Origin: Candidatus Skiveiella danica
GTDB taxonomy: Bacteria > Pseudomonadota > Gammaproteobacteria > Burkholderiales > Burkholderiaceae_C
Reading direction: 5' to 3'
DNA length: 64,000 nt
NCBI GenBank assembly: GCA_016721925.1
Contig: JADKHE010000011.1
Coordinates: forward strand, 310,001 to 374,000
A program made the position numbers and the translations under genes. The notes below the pieces were generated by a model. That model was not told the DNA's origin, searched no databases, and worked only from the letters and a program-made list of their open reading frames with translations. Every line of letters begins with the position of its first letter. Position 1 is the stretch's first letter. Positions 1 to 9,965 of this stretch are shown piece by piece.

Positions 1-680
1 TCCGGCCCGGCCTCACCGTGATCCTGGGCCCCAATGGTGCGGGCAAGACCACGCTGCTCAAGGCGCTCGCAGGGCTGATCCCGCGCCAGGGCGAGGTGCT
101 GCTCAACGGCGAGGTGCTGCCCACGCAGACGAACGAGATTGTCCAGCGCGGCATGGCCCTCGTGCCCGAAGGGCGCCAGCTGTTTGCACAGATGACGGTG
201 ACGGAAAACCTGGAGCTGGGCGGCTGGCTGGTGCCCAAAGCCGAGCGCGCCCGGCGGCTGGAAGAGGCGTTCGCCGATTTCCCCAAGCTGCGCGAGCGGG
301 CCCATCAACTGGCGGGCACCATGAGCGGCGGCGAGCAGCAGATGGTGGCGGTGGCGCGCGCCATGATGAGCGGGCCGCGCCTGCTGATGCTCGATGAGCC
401 CTCGCTGGGTTTGGCACCGAAGATGGTCGCCGAGCTGCTGGGCATGGCCCGGCGCATCGCCGATGCCGGCACCACCGTGCTGATGGTCGAGCAGAACGTC
501 AAGAAGGCTCTGGCCGTGGCCGACCGCGGCTATGTGCTCGAGCGCGGCACGCTGGTGGCCAGTGGCCCGGCCACGCTGCTGGCACGCTCGACGGTGATCC
601 GTGAAGCCTATCTCGGGGTGGACGCCGCGGTCAGGACGGCCGCGGTTTCCCGCACAGCCTCATCCGCCCTTCCGGCCTGA
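1..680 (+). CDS. livF: Branched-chain amino acid ABC transporter ATP-binding protein, LivF-like (5' partial)
   Basis: Cytoplasmic ATPase subunit that energises uptake of branched-chain amino acids or related carboxylates in the HAAT family. The reading frame is open from the left edge, so the true start lies outside the window. Visible motifs are the Walker A GPNGAGKT (about nt 27-50), the signature SGGEQQ (about nt 324-341) and Walker B LLMLDEP (about nt 381-401). LivF proteins are about 235 aa, so only about 10 N-terminal residues are missing. The next gene, an aldehyde dehydrogenase, starts 35 nt after the stop on the same strand. This suggests transport and catabolism of one substrate, but the substrate cannot be read from the sequence. 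Confidence 0.88.
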   Translation, partial: RPGLTVILGPNGAGKTTLLKALAGLIPRQGEVLLNGEVLPTQTNEIVQRGMALVPEGRQLFAQMTVTENLELGGWLVPKAERARRLEEAFADFPKLRERAHQLAGTMSGGEQQMVAVARAMMSGPRLLMLDEPSLGLAPKMVAELLGMARRIADAGTTVLMVEQNVKKALAVADRGYVLERGTLVASGPATLLARSTVIREAYLGVDAAVRTAAVSRTASSALPA

Positions 681-715
681 ACCCAGGATCTTTTTCTCAC
701 CCAAGGAGTTTCACC

Positions 716-2170
716 ATGTCCGATCTGTCCATGCTCATCAACGGCCTCAAGGTTTCGGCCGAAGGCGGCACGACTTTCGAGCGCCGCAACCCGCTCGACG
801 GCAGTGTTGCCACGCGCGCGCCGGCCGCCTCGCCCGCGGACGCCGTGCTGGCGGTGGAGGCCGCCGCCGAGGCCTTCAAGTCCTGGAGCCAGACCGGCCC
901 CGGCGCACGCCGCGCGCTGCTGCTGAAGGCGGCCGACGCGCTGGAGGCGAAGACCCCGCAGTTCATCGACGCGGTGTCCGCCGAGACCGGGGCCACCGGC
1001 ATGTGGGCCGGCTTCAACGTGATGCTGGCCGCCGGCATGATCCGCGAGGCCGCATCGCTGACGACCCAGGTCGCGGGCGAGGTGATTCCGTCCGACGTGC
1101 CGGGCAGTCTGGCGATGGGCATCCGGCAGCCGGCCGGGGTGGTGCTGGGGATTGCGCCGTGGAACGCGCCGGTCATCCTCGGCGTGCGCGCGATTGCCAC
1201 GCCGCTGGCCTGCGGAAACACCGTGATCCTCAAGGGCTCCGAGAACTGTCCGCGCACGCATCAGCTCATCGTTGAAGCCTTTCAGGACGCGGGCTTCCCG
1301 CCCGGCGTGGTGAACTACCTCACCAATGCGCCGGCGGACGCAGGCGCCGTGGTCGAGGCCATGGTGGCGCACCCGGCGGTGCGGCGCGTCAACTTCACCG
1401 GCTCGACGAAGGTGGGCCGGATCATCGCCATGACCTGCGCGAAATACCTCAAACCGGTGGTGCTGGAGCTCGGCGGCAAGGCGCCGATGGTGATCCTGGA
1501 CGATGCCAACATCGAGGATGCCGTCAACGGCGCGGCTTTCGGCTGCTTTGCCAACAGCGGGCAGATCTGCATGAGCACCGAGCGCATCATCGTGGACCAG
1601 AAGATTGCCGACGATTTCGTGAAGAAGTTCGCTGCCAAGGCCGGCGCGCTGCCCCTGGGTGACCCGCGCAAGCCCGACCCGGTGGTGCTGGGCTCGGTCA
1701 TCGGCATGAGCACGGTGGAGCACTGCAACGCGCTGATCGACGACGCGCTGGCCAAGGGCGCCGGACTGTTGTGTGGCGGCAAGGCCGACAGCACGCTCAT
1801 GCCCGCGACCGTGCTGGACCATGTGACCCCGGCGATGCGCATCTACCGCGAGGAAACTTTTGGTCCGGTGAAGTGCATCGTGCGGGTGAACGGCGTGGAA
1901 GAGGCCGTGGCCTGCGCCAATGACAACGAATACGGTCTGTCTGCGGCGGTGTTCGGTGGCGACATCGCCCGCGCCTTCAACGTGGCCCGGCGCATCGACT
2001 CGGGCATCTGCCATGTCAACGGCCCGACGGTGCACGACGAGGCGCAGATGCCCTTCGGCGGTGTCAAGGGCAGCGGCATCGGCCGCTTCGGCGGCAAGGC
2101 CGGCATCGCGGAGTTCACCGAGTTGCGCTGGATCACGGTGCAGACCACGCCGCGGCATTACCCGTTTTGA
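716..2170 (+). CDS. NAD(P)-dependent aldehyde dehydrogenase (salicylaldehyde/vanillin dehydrogenase-like)
   Basis: Oxidises an aldehyde to the acid with NAD(P)+. The 484 aa length is typical of the family. Catalytic residues are in place: Asn150 in PWN, Glu251 in ELGG and the nucleophile Cys285 in SGQIC; the cofactor-binding FTGS motif is near residue 227. The start is set by AAGGAG at 703-708, eight nt before the ATG. Overall it looks most like the salicylaldehyde/benzaldehyde/vanillin dehydrogenase branch, which would suit aromatic catabolism. Substrate assignment is inference. It follows the LivF-like gene in what may be one operon. Confidence 0.85.
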   Translation: MSDLSMLINGLKVSAEGGTTFERRNPLDGSVATRAPAASPADAVLAVEAAAEAFKSWSQTGPGARRALLLKAADALEAKTPQFIDAVSAETGATGMWAGFNVMLAAGMIREAASLTTQVAGEVIPSDVPGSLAMGIRQPAGVVLGIAPWNAPVILGVRAIATPLACGNTVILKGSENCPRTHQLIVEAFQDAGFPPGVVNYLTNAPADAGAVVEAMVAHPAVRRVNFTGSTKVGRIIAMTCAKYLKPVVLELGGKAPMVILDDANIEDAVNGAAFGCFANSGQICMSTERIIVDQKIADDFVKKFAAKAGALPLGDPRKPDPVVLGSVIGMSTVEHCNALIDDALAKGAGLLCGGKADSTLMPATVLDHVTPAMRIYREETFGPVKCIVRVNGVEEAVACANDNEYGLSAAVFGGDIARAFNVARRIDSGICHVNGPTVHDEAQMPFGGVKGSGIGRFGGKAGIAEFTELRWITVQTTPRHYPF

Positions 2171-2219
2171 GTGGCTGGGGTGTCCGTTAGATGCGCGGAC
2201 ATCCTGCCCCTGTTTCTCC

Positions 2220-2243
2220 TGACACCCGGGCTTCCGGGTGTCA
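2220..2243. terminator. Hairpin between convergent genes
   Basis: A perfect 10-bp stem with a GCTT loop lies between the convergent aldehyde dehydrogenase and YkgJ-type genes, and its right arm covers the YkgJ-type stop codon. No T tract follows on either strand, so termination is inferred from position and stem strength only. Confidence 0.45.
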
Positions 2244-2516
2244 GGTCATCGGGGCAGGCTGGGTGTCGCGTTCCAGTTTGGTCAGCCAGACCAGGGCGTC
2301 CACGGCGTTGGCCCCGCACATCTCCCGTGACGGTTGAAGCTGCCCGCACACGACGGGGCGTTCGGGGCGGCCGAAGAGGCGGCAGCGGTTGGCCGGGTCG
2401 AGCTGCACGCAGCGTACGCCGGCTGCCTTGCCGGCGGGCATGCCGGGGTTCCCTGGAATGGGCGAACTGATGGAGGGCGCGATGCAGCAGGCGCCGCAGC
2501 CTGGACGACAGATCAT
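2241..2516 (-). CDS. YkgJ family cysteine cluster protein
   Basis: Small 91-aa protein of the YkgJ/UPF0153 cysteine-cluster family, thought to bind a metal or Fe-S centre; function unknown. The N-terminus carries Cys3, Cys7, Cys10 and Cys11 (CRPGCGACC), followed by further Cys residues in the [13 protein letters not shown] stretch and near EMCG. This is the family pattern. Length is normal for the short members. It converges on the aldehyde dehydrogenase gene. Confidence 0.85.
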   Translation of the reverse strand: MICRPGCGACCIAPSISSPIPGNPGMPAGKAAGVRCVQLDPANRCRLFGRPERPVVCGQLQPSREMCGANAVDALVWLTKLERDTQPAPMT

Positions 2517-2571
2517 TCGGAATCGGCCCGAGGGCGAAGGTACGGAAGGAGCCGCCGTAACATCAAAAACA

Positions 2572-2600
2572 ATAGCGGCAGGTGACCAGTTGGCGCTGGG
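2572..2600 (-). repeat. Dispersed repeat core, copy 1
   Basis: Read on the minus strand this is CCCAGCG-N6-GGTCA-N6-GCTAT, a full match to the core shared by twelve places in the window. It lies in the gap between the YkgJ-type gene and the FMN reductase gene. The flank after GCTAT is T-rich rather than a clear ATAGC arm. Confidence 0.75.
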
Positions 2601-2669
2601 ATGTAGGACATTTTGTCATATTTCTTCCGACAGGAGCCTCTGGAGCCGCATGGCGGGTGCGCTTGACCC

Positions 2670-3272
2670 TCAGGCGCCCTGCAGCCGCCGGCTGGCCCAC
2701 AGCACCTGTTCGACCACGGCGCGGACCCGGCCGCGGCTGGCGTCGCTCAGGAGCTGGCCCTCGGCGTCGAACGCTTCAGCGGCTCGGGAGAGGGCAAACT
2801 GGTTTGGCGCCACCCAGCATTGCAGCATGGACAGCAGCGGCGCCAGATGGCTCAATGAGCGCAGGCCGCCCAGGGCGCCGGGCGAGGCGCTGAGCAGGCC
2901 GACCACCTTGCCTTCAAAGGGCAGGGTGCCGTTGGACCATTGCGGATGTCCTTTGACCGGGCTGGAGACCCAGTCGATCGTGTTCTTCAGCAGCGCGGTG
3001 TAGCTGCCGTTGTATTCCGGCGAGCAGAGGATCCAGGCCGGATGGGCGTGGAACAGCGCCTTCAGCCGGATGGCGGCCTCGGGGGTGCCGCGGGCCTCAA
3101 GATCGGCGTTGTAGATCGGGAGTTCGAAGTCCGCCAGCTCGATGTGGGCGACCTCTGCGCCAGCCGCGCGCGCCAGGTCGGCCACGACACGGGCGAGTTT
3201 TCGGTTCCAGGAGCCGGCGCGGGTGCTGCCGGCCAGGACGAGCAGTTTGTTTGAAGGGACCATGCGGGGCAT
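2670..3272 (-). CDS. NADPH-dependent FMN reductase family protein
   Basis: Flavodoxin-fold NAD(P)H:FMN/quinone reductase of the ChrR/AzoR-like group, about 200 aa as expected. The N-terminus shows the flavin-phosphate loop LAGSTRAGSWNRKLA, and the mid-region has the characteristic SPEYNGSYTALLKNTIDW. I chose the ATG at 3272 because GGGAGG precedes it by four nt; the ATG at 3263 is possible. A longer frame to 3335 would overlap the end of the glutamate dehydrogenase gene and is unlikely. It lies 37 nt downstream of that gene and may be co-transcribed. Confidence 0.82.
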   Translation of the reverse strand: MPRMVPSNKLLVLAGSTRAGSWNRKLARVVADLARAAGAEVAHIELADFELPIYNADLEARGTPEAAIRLKALFHAHPAWILCSPEYNGSYTALLKNTIDWVSSPVKGHPQWSNGTLPFEGKVVGLLSASPGALGGLRSLSHLAPLLSMLQCWVAPNQFALSRAAEAFDAEGQLLSDASRGRVRAVVEQVLWASRRLQGA

Positions 3273-3309
3273 TGTGCCTCCCAGGGTCCAGCCCCTCTCG
3301 TCGACAGGA

Positions 3310-4608
<1,299 letters not shown>

Positions 4609-4856
4609 GAGCGTGTTTCCTCGGAGGGTTGTTGTGGGGGCAGACGCGCAAGCTTAGACCGGTGCCGGCGGCTTGTCCAAGGCCACGTGCGTGTGGCCTC
4701 ATGCAAAGGACGCATAAGGTGCCAGGGACTCCCGCGCAAGGCCGAACCGGGCCGGTGCCCCTTGATGTGCCCGAAAAGACACCCGCCGGTAAAATCGGCG
4801 CTTTGGGCCCAACCTGGCCTTTCGGTGCGGCGTCCGCGCCTTTTCCCGGAATCCCC
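4609..4856. other. Divergent intergenic region of the gdhA-like gene and mnmG
   Basis: About 250 nt lie between two divergent genes and must hold both promoters. I see no convincing -10/-35 pair. A short imperfect palindrome around GGCCACGTGCGTGTGGCC (about 4680-4697) is the only symmetric element noticed. Confidence 0.4.
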
Positions 4857-6803
4857 ATGCTCTACCCTCAAGAATTCGACGTCATCGTGGTCGGTGGCGG
4901 CCATGCCGGCACCGAGGCCGCGCTGGCCGCCGCGCGCATGGGCTGCAAGACGCTGCTGCTGTCGCACAACATCGAGACGCTGGGGCAGATGAGCTGCAAC
5001 CCGTCCATCGGCGGCATCGGCAAGGGGCACCTGGTCAAGGAGGTGGATGCATTGGGTGGCGCCATGGCCGCCGCCACCGACGAGGGCGGCATCCAGTTCC
5101 GCATCCTGAACAGCTCCAAGGGCCCGGCGGTGCGCGCCACGCGCGCGCAGGCGGACCGCATCCTGTACAAGGCGGCCATCCGCCGCCGGCTGGAAAACCA
5201 GCCCAATCTCTGGCTGTTCCAGCAGGCGGTGGACGACCTGATGGTGGAGGGCGACCGCGTGGTGGGCGCCGTCACCCAGGTTGGCATCCGCTTTCGCAGC
5301 CGCACGGTGGTGCTGACGGCCGGAACCTTCTTGGACGGCAAGATCCATGTGGGGCTCAACAACTACGCGGCTGGGCGCGCGGGCGACCCGCCGGCGGTGA
5401 GCCTCTCGGCACGCCTGAAAGAGCTCAAACTGCCGCAGGGCCGCCTCAAGACCGGCACGCCGCCGCGTATCGACGGGCGCAGCATCGATTTCAGCCAGTG
5501 CACCGAGCAGCCGGGTGACGGCATGCCGGGCGGCATCGGCGACACGGTTCCGGTGTTCAGCTTCATGGGCTTCGCGTCCATGCACCCCCGGCAGATGCCA
5601 TGCTGGGTCACCCATACCAACGCGCGCACGCACGAGATCATCCGCAGCGGTTTTGACCGCAGCCCCATGTTCACCGGCAAGATCGAAGGGGTGGGGCCGC
5701 GCTACTGCCCGAGCGTGGAAGACAAGATCAACCGCTTTGCCGACAAGGACAGCCATCAGATCTTCCTGGAGCCGGAAGGTCTGACCACGAACGAGTACTA
5801 CCCCAACGGCATCTCCACCAGCCTGCCGTTCGACATCCAGTACGACCTGGTGCGCAGCATGAAGGGGCTGGAGAACGCGCACATCCTGCGCCCCGGCTAC
5901 GCCATCGAGTACGACTACTTCGATCCGCGCTCGCTCAAGAGCAGCTTCGAGACGCGCCAGATCGGCGGCCTGTTTTTTGCCGGACAGATCAATGGCACCA
6001 CCGGCTACGAGGAGGCGGCGGCGCAGGGCCTGTTTGCCGGCATCAATGCCGCGCTGCAGGTGAGGGGAGAGGACGCCTGGCTGCCGCGGCGCGACGAGGC
6101 CTACCTCGGCGTGCTGGTCGACGACCTGATCACCCAGGGCGTGACCGAGCCCTACCGCATGTTCACCAGCCGGGCCGAGTTCCGCCTGCAGCTGCGTGAG
6201 GACAACGCCGACATGCGCCTGACCGAAGCCGGCCGACAAATGGGACTTGTCGATGATGTGCGTTGGGAGGCGTTCAGCCGCAAGCGCGATGCTGTTTCAC
6301 GTGAAACAGAGCGCCTCAAGTCGACCTGGGTGAACCCGCGAAACCTGCCGGCGGACGAGTCCGAGCGGGTGCTGGGCAAGGCCATCGATCACGAGTACAA
6401 CCTGTTCGAGCTGCTGCGACGCCCCGACGTGAGCTACACGGCCCTGATGTCCATGGACGGGGGCATCTACGCCAGCGACGATGTGGCGCCCGAAGCCCTG
6501 GGCGACCAGAGCGCGCCGGTGATCGAGCAGGTGGAGATCGCCGCCAAGTACGCCGGCTATATCGATCGCCAGAAAGGCGAAGTCCAGCGCGCCGCGCAGT
6601 ACGAGGGCCTGAAGCTGCCGGCCGACCTGGACTATATGCAGGTGGCGGCCCTGTCGATCGAGGCGCGCCAGAAGCTGGCCCGGCACCGGCCGGAAACGCT
6701 CGGCATGGCCGCGCGCATTTCCGGCATCACGCCCGCCAGCGTGTCGTTGTTGCTGATTCACCTCAAGAAGGGTGGAGCAAAGACTAAGGGCCTGAAAGGC
6801 TGA
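4857..6803 (+). CDS. mnmG: tRNA uridine-5-carboxymethylaminomethyl(34) synthesis enzyme MnmG (GidA)
   Basis: FAD/NADH-dependent partner of MnmE; together they make the cmnm5 modification at U34 of several tRNAs. The 648-aa product starts MLYPQEFDV and shows the FAD-binding [12 protein letters not shown] at residues 12-21 and the conserved CNPSIGG motif. The reading frame runs upstream to 4629, but homologues begin at this ATG. An exact parS site is embedded at 6293-6308, where it encodes part of the VSRETER stretch. The order mnmG, rsmG, parA, parB marks the chromosome partition region. Confidence 0.95.
   Translation: MLYPQEFDVIVVGGGHAGTEAALAAARMGCKTLLLSHNIETLGQMSCNPSIGGIGKGHLVKEVDALGGAMAAATDEGGIQFRILNSSKGPAVRATRAQADRILYKAAIRRRLENQPNLWLFQQAVDDLMVEGDRVVGAVTQVGIRFRSRTVVLTAGTFLDGKIHVGLNNYAAGRAGDPPAVSLSARLKELKLPQGRLKTGTPPRIDGRSIDFSQCTEQPGDGMPGGIGDTVPVFSFMGFASMHPRQMPCWVTHTNARTHEIIRSGFDRSPMFTGKIEGVGPRYCPSVEDKINRFADKDSHQIFLEPEGLTTNEYYPNGISTSLPFDIQYDLVRSMKGLENAHILRPGYAIEYDYFDPRSLKSSFETRQIGGLFFAGQINGTTGYEEAAAQGLFAGINAALQVRGEDAWLPRRDEAYLGVLVDDLITQGVTEPYRMFTSRAEFRLQLREDNADMRLTEAGRQMGLVDDVRWEAFSRKRDAVSRETERLKSTWVNPRNLPADESERVLGKAIDHEYNLFELLRRPDVSYTALMSMDGGIYASDDVAPEALGDQSAPVIEQVEIAAKYAGYIDRQKGEVQRAAQYEGLKLPADLDYMQVAALSIEARQKLARHRPETLGMAARISGITPASVSLLLIHLKKGGAKTKGLKG
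6293..6308. promoter_or_regulatory. parS centromere-like site 1 (exact, inside mnmG)
   Basis: TGTTTCACGTGAAACA is a perfect 16-bp palindrome and matches the bacterial parS consensus exactly. It is the ParB binding and loading site, and parB itself lies about 4 kb downstream. Confidence 0.93.
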
Positions 6804-6854
6804 ACCGTCGGATCCGGGTGTGACTCGGCCGTTCAGGCAAGGGAGGTGTTGCAC

Positions 6855-7556
6855 ATGATGATGAAATCCCGGCAACGCGGCGCCTTTCTGATGGCGCGTG
6901 CCCTGCTGATCGTCGGCATCCTGACGGCCATGCTGGTCATTCCTGTGTACCTGAAGAAAGAGCGCGAGGAGCGGGAAGCGGCGGTCCACAAGGCGGAAAT
7001 GGCGCACAGCCAAGGGTCGGGGGCTGCGGCCGTTGCCGCCAGCGGCGTGCATTCCGACGTGGCTCCCGCCGCACGCGCGATCGGTCACGGACTGACCTTT
7101 GTGGTGATCCATGAGGATGGCAAGGCGCCGCCCGAGGTCGTGCGCCTGAGTTGCCATGGCGAGCCCGCCCCACTGGATCAGCCCCATCAGGGATCGTGCA
7201 ATCCCTACCGGGGCGACACCTCCTGCCGCACGGTTCTTCCCGTTCTGTGCGTCCGCCCCGCGGCGGCGCCTTTGCCAGCCGGGCTGGATGCCGGCGCCTA
7301 TCCGGGCTGGACCGGCGGCACGCTCGGCGCGACCCAGCCCGTGATGGGGGCCGTTCTGGAGTCGGCGGCCCTGGCGTCGGCCCGCTGCGAGAAGGAACTG
7401 GGCACGGGTTGGCGGATGGCTGCGTTTCACGACGGCCCGGGCGGCCAAGGCAGTTGGGGGCTTCAGGGTCTGCGGGGAGCCGGCCTGACGGGCCCTACCC
7501 GTTATTGGGTCCATATCGGCGACCAGAAGGGCAACTGCTGGGACAGCGGCGGGTAG
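6855..7556 (+). CDS. Membrane-anchored hypothetical protein with Cys-rich ectodomain
   Basis: Not a family I can name. The 233-aa product has basic N-terminal residues, one hydrophobic segment (about residues 10-30) and then an extracytoplasmic part with several Cys (LSCHGE, GSCNPY, TSCRTV, LCVRP, ARCEKE, GNCW). This suggests disulfides. The C-terminal stretch ending RYWVHIGDQKGNCW looks like a compact Trp/Cys domain, perhaps lectin-like, but that is a guess. GGGAGG at 6841-6846 fits the ATG at 6855. It sits between mnmG and rsmG, where most relatives have nothing. Confidence 0.6.
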   Translation: MMMKSRQRGAFLMARALLIVGILTAMLVIPVYLKKEREEREAAVHKAEMAHSQGSGAAAVAASGVHSDVAPAARAIGHGLTFVVIHEDGKAPPEVVRLSCHGEPAPLDQPHQGSCNPYRGDTSCRTVLPVLCVRPAAAPLPAGLDAGAYPGWTGGTLGATQPVMGAVLESAALASARCEKELGTGWRMAAFHDGPGGQGSWGLQGLRGAGLTGPTRYWVHIGDQKGNCWDSGG

Positions 7557-7564
7557 CGGTGGAT

Positions 7565-7580
7565 GGTTTCACGTGAAACC
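7565..7580. promoter_or_regulatory. parS site 2 (intergenic)
   Basis: GGTTTCACGTGAAACC keeps the 14-bp parS core GTTTCACGTGAAAC and changes only the two outer bases symmetrically. It lies just after the stop of the preceding gene and about 120 nt before rsmG. Confidence 0.88.
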
Positions 7581-7702
7581 TGCAGGCCCAGCCGCGCTCG
7601 CCTGGTCGCCTGGATTGCGGCAAGACGCGGCCGCTCCCGTTCGTGGCTGGCTTGCCTGGTGCGGCAGGCGACAATCACCCGATCGCCCGGCACCTCTTGA
7701 TC

Positions 7703-8401
7703 ATGACCGACACCGCCATTGACCCCCGGATCGCACTGATGCGCTCCGCCGACGCCCTGCATCTGTCCCTGACCGAAGCACAGGCGGGCGCGCTCCTGAG
7801 CTATCTGGACCTGATCCAGAAATGGAACAAGGTCTACAACCTGACCGCCGTTCGGAACCCGGCCGACATGGTGACGCATCACCTGCTCGACAGTCTGGCC
7901 GTGATCGCGCCCTTGCGCCGGCAACTCGCGGCGACGCGGGAGGGCTCGTCTGGCACGGTACCGGTGCGCCTGCTGGACGTCGGATCCGGGGCCGGTCTTC
8001 CGGGGGTGGTCATTGCCATCTGTTGCCCGGAGATCGACGTGACTTGTGTCGACACGGTGGCCAAGAAGGCCGCGTTCATCCAGCAGGTTGCGGCCGCGCT
8101 GCGATTGCCCAACCTGCAGGGTCTGCACGCACGCGTGGAAAACCTGAGCGGCCCCTTTGACGTCATCAGTTCGCGCGCCTTTGCCTCGCTCGCAGACTTT
8201 GTCAACTGGTCGCGGGCAGCGCTCGGCGAAGGGGGGTGCTGGCTGGCCATGAAGGGCCGGCACCCGGGCGAAGAAATCGCGGCACTGCCCGCCGGCATAT
8301 CGGTGTTTCACGTGGAACAACTGCAGGTGCCAGACCTCCATGCCGAGCGCTGCGTGATCTGGATGCGCGAGGCGCGGGCGACCGACATGCCGGTCGCGTA
8401 A
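7703..8401 (+). CDS. rsmG: 16S rRNA (guanine(527)-N(7))-methyltransferase RsmG (GidB)
   Basis: SAM-dependent methyltransferase that modifies G527 of 16S rRNA. The 232-aa product shows the family N-terminus (WNKVYNLTAVRNPADMVTHH), the SAM-binding LLDVGSGAGLPGVVIAI and the SSRAFASLADF motif. Translation is taken from ATG 7703; the frame extends upstream to 7643 without support. A near-parS site lies inside the 3' part (8304-8319), where it encodes VFHVEQ. Confidence 0.94.
   Translation: MTDTAIDPRIALMRSADALHLSLTEAQAGALLSYLDLIQKWNKVYNLTAVRNPADMVTHHLLDSLAVIAPLRRQLAATREGSSGTVPVRLLDVGSGAGLPGVVIAICCPEIDVTCVDTVAKKAAFIQQVAAALRLPNLQGLHARVENLSGPFDVISSRAFASLADFVNWSRAALGEGGCWLAMKGRHPGEEIAALPAGISVFHVEQLQVPDLHAERCVIWMREARATDMPVA
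8304..8319. promoter_or_regulatory. parS-like site 3 (one mismatch, inside rsmG)
   Basis: TGTTTCACGTGGAACA differs from the parS consensus by a single A-to-G change in the right arm. It lies in rsmG, roughly 780 nt upstream of parA. Confidence 0.78.
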
Positions 8402-8432
8402 ACTCATCGTCACCAGTTCCCGAGGATTTCCG

Positions 8433-9047
8433 ATGTTCGGCATCTCAGATTACGGCGCTTTTGTCGCCGCCATGATTGTGTTTCTGTTGATTCCCGGCCC
8501 GGGCAACCTGGCGCTGATCACCTCCACCAGCAAAGGTGGCGTGTCCGGTGGCATGGGCGCCACACTGGGCGTGATCGCCGGCGACCAGGTCCTGATGTGG
8601 ATGGCGGTGGCCGGTGTGGCTGCCCTGCTGGCAACCTACCCCACGGCTTTTGCCGCCGTGCAGTGGCTGGGGGCGATCTACCTTGCCTGGCTCGGGTTCA
8701 AGATGCTTGTGGCCAAGCCCGGCAGTGCGCCCGTGCTGCACATCAAGCCCAGCCACTATTTCCAGCAGGCCTTCGCCATCACGCTGCTCAATCCCAAGGC
8801 CATCGTCTTCTACATGGCGTTCTTTCCGCTGTTCATCGATCCGGCGCGGCACCAGGGACTACTGACCTTCGGCGTGATGGCAGCGACCATCGCGGCGCTG
8901 GCCTTCCTGTACGGGCTGGTCGTGGTGCTGCTCACGCATTTCCTGGCCGAGCGGCTGCGCGCCAGCCCGGTGATCGGCCGTATTCTTGAAAAGATCGCCG
9001 GTGTGTTCCTGATCGCCTTTGGCGTCAAGCTGGCCTTGTCCAAGTAG
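8433..9047 (+). CDS. LysE/RhtB family amino-acid exporter
   Basis: Inner-membrane exporter of the LysE/RhtB family (204 aa, about six hydrophobic segments), likely exporting homoserine, threonine or a similar amino acid. The family signature near the N-terminus, LIPGPGNLALI, and the mid-protein NPKAIVFYMAFFP are both present. It follows rsmG by 31 nt and precedes parA by 38 nt, so the partition genes may share its transcript. The substrate is unknown. Confidence 0.88.
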   Translation: MFGISDYGAFVAAMIVFLLIPGPGNLALITSTSKGGVSGGMGATLGVIAGDQVLMWMAVAGVAALLATYPTAFAAVQWLGAIYLAWLGFKMLVAKPGSAPVLHIKPSHYFQQAFAITLLNPKAIVFYMAFFPLFIDPARHQGLLTFGVMAATIAALAFLYGLVVVLLTHFLAERLRASPVIGRILEKIAGVFLIAFGVKLALSK

Positions 9048-9085
9048 CCCACCCAAACCTCCCCCTCTCTCATCCAACAGGATCC

Positions 9086-9856
9086 ATGGCCAAAATATTC
9101 TGCGTTGCCAACCAGAAGGGTGGTGTCGGCAAGACCACCACCACCGTCAACCTTGCCGCCGGACTGGCCAAGGTGGGGCAGCGCGTGCTGATGATCGACC
9201 TCGACCCGCAAGGCAACGCAACCATGGGCTCGGGTGTGGACAAGCGCAAGCTGCCGCTGAGCGTGTACGACGTGCTGCTGGAATCGGCCTCCATCCGTGA
9301 AGCGGCGGTGCTGTCGGAGAAGTGCGGCTATCACGTGCTGGGTGCCAACCGCGAGCTGGCGGGCGCCGAGGTCGAACTGGTGGCCCTGGACCATCGCGAG
9401 AAGCGCCTGAAGACCGCCTTGTCCGAGGTGGTCGCCGATTACGACTTCGTGCTCATCGACTGCCCACCGTCCCTGAGCATGCTGACCCTGAACGGCCTGT
9501 GCTCGGCCCATGGGGTCATTGTGCCGATGCAGTGCGAGTATTTTGCCCTTGAAGGCCTGACCGATCTGGTCAACACCATCAAGCAGGTGCACGCGAACCT
9601 CAACCGCGAACTGCAGATCATCGGTCTGTTGCGCGTGATGTTCGATCCCCGCATCACGCTGCAGCAGCAAGTGGCTGAACAGCTCAAGAGCCATTTTGGC
9701 GATAAGGTGTTCAACACCGTGATTCCGCGCAACGTGCGCCTGGCGGAAGCGCCGAGCTATGGGCTGCCCGGTGTCGTCTTCGATCCCTCGGCCAAGGGCA
9801 GCCAGGCCTTCGTGGAGTTCGCCCGCGAGATGGTCGAGCGCATCAAGACGATGTGA
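9086..9856 (+). CDS. parA: Chromosome partitioning ATPase ParA (Soj)
   Basis: Walker-type ATPase that moves ParB-parS complexes apart after replication. At 256 aa it is the small chromosomal type with no N-terminal HTH extension. The deviant Walker A is KGGVGKTTTT (residues 11-20), followed by DLDPQGNATMGSG and DCPPSLSMLTLN. Its partner parB follows after a broken hydrolase gene, and three parS sites lie within 3 kb upstream. Confidence 0.95.
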   Translation: MAKIFCVANQKGGVGKTTTTVNLAAGLAKVGQRVLMIDLDPQGNATMGSGVDKRKLPLSVYDVLLESASIREAAVLSEKCGYHVLGANRELAGAEVELVALDHREKRLKTALSEVVADYDFVLIDCPPSLSMLTLNGLCSAHGVIVPMQCEYFALEGLTDLVNTIKQVHANLNRELQIIGLLRVMFDPRITLQQQVAEQLKSHFGDKVFNTVIPRNVRLAEAPSYGLPGVVFDPSAKGSQAFVEFAREMVERIKTM

Positions 9857-9886
9857 GGCCCGGTTTTCAGATGAAATTGGCAGTTT

Positions 9887-9915
9887 CCCAGCGTCGCACG
9901 GTCATGAACAGCTAT
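9887..9915 (+). repeat. Dispersed repeat core, copy 2
   Basis: Exact CCCAGCG-N6-GGTCA-N6-GCTAT between parA and the broken hydrolase gene. The 5' TTGGC lies five bases before the core, and a GTAGC arm follows GCTAT after seven bases (to 9927), giving a stem-loop end. Confidence 0.8.
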
Positions 9916-9965
9916 CGAAAAGGTAGCGAATCACGGCTGGGTACGCGCGCGTCCCGCTGATCGCC

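Noticed and set aside
608..2158. Long minus-strand open frame opposite the aldehyde dehydrogenase
   Set aside because: Composition is typical of the antisense of a GC-rich gene (His/Arg/Gly/Ala-rich). The plus-strand product has all ALDH motifs and a good Shine-Dalgarno sequence.
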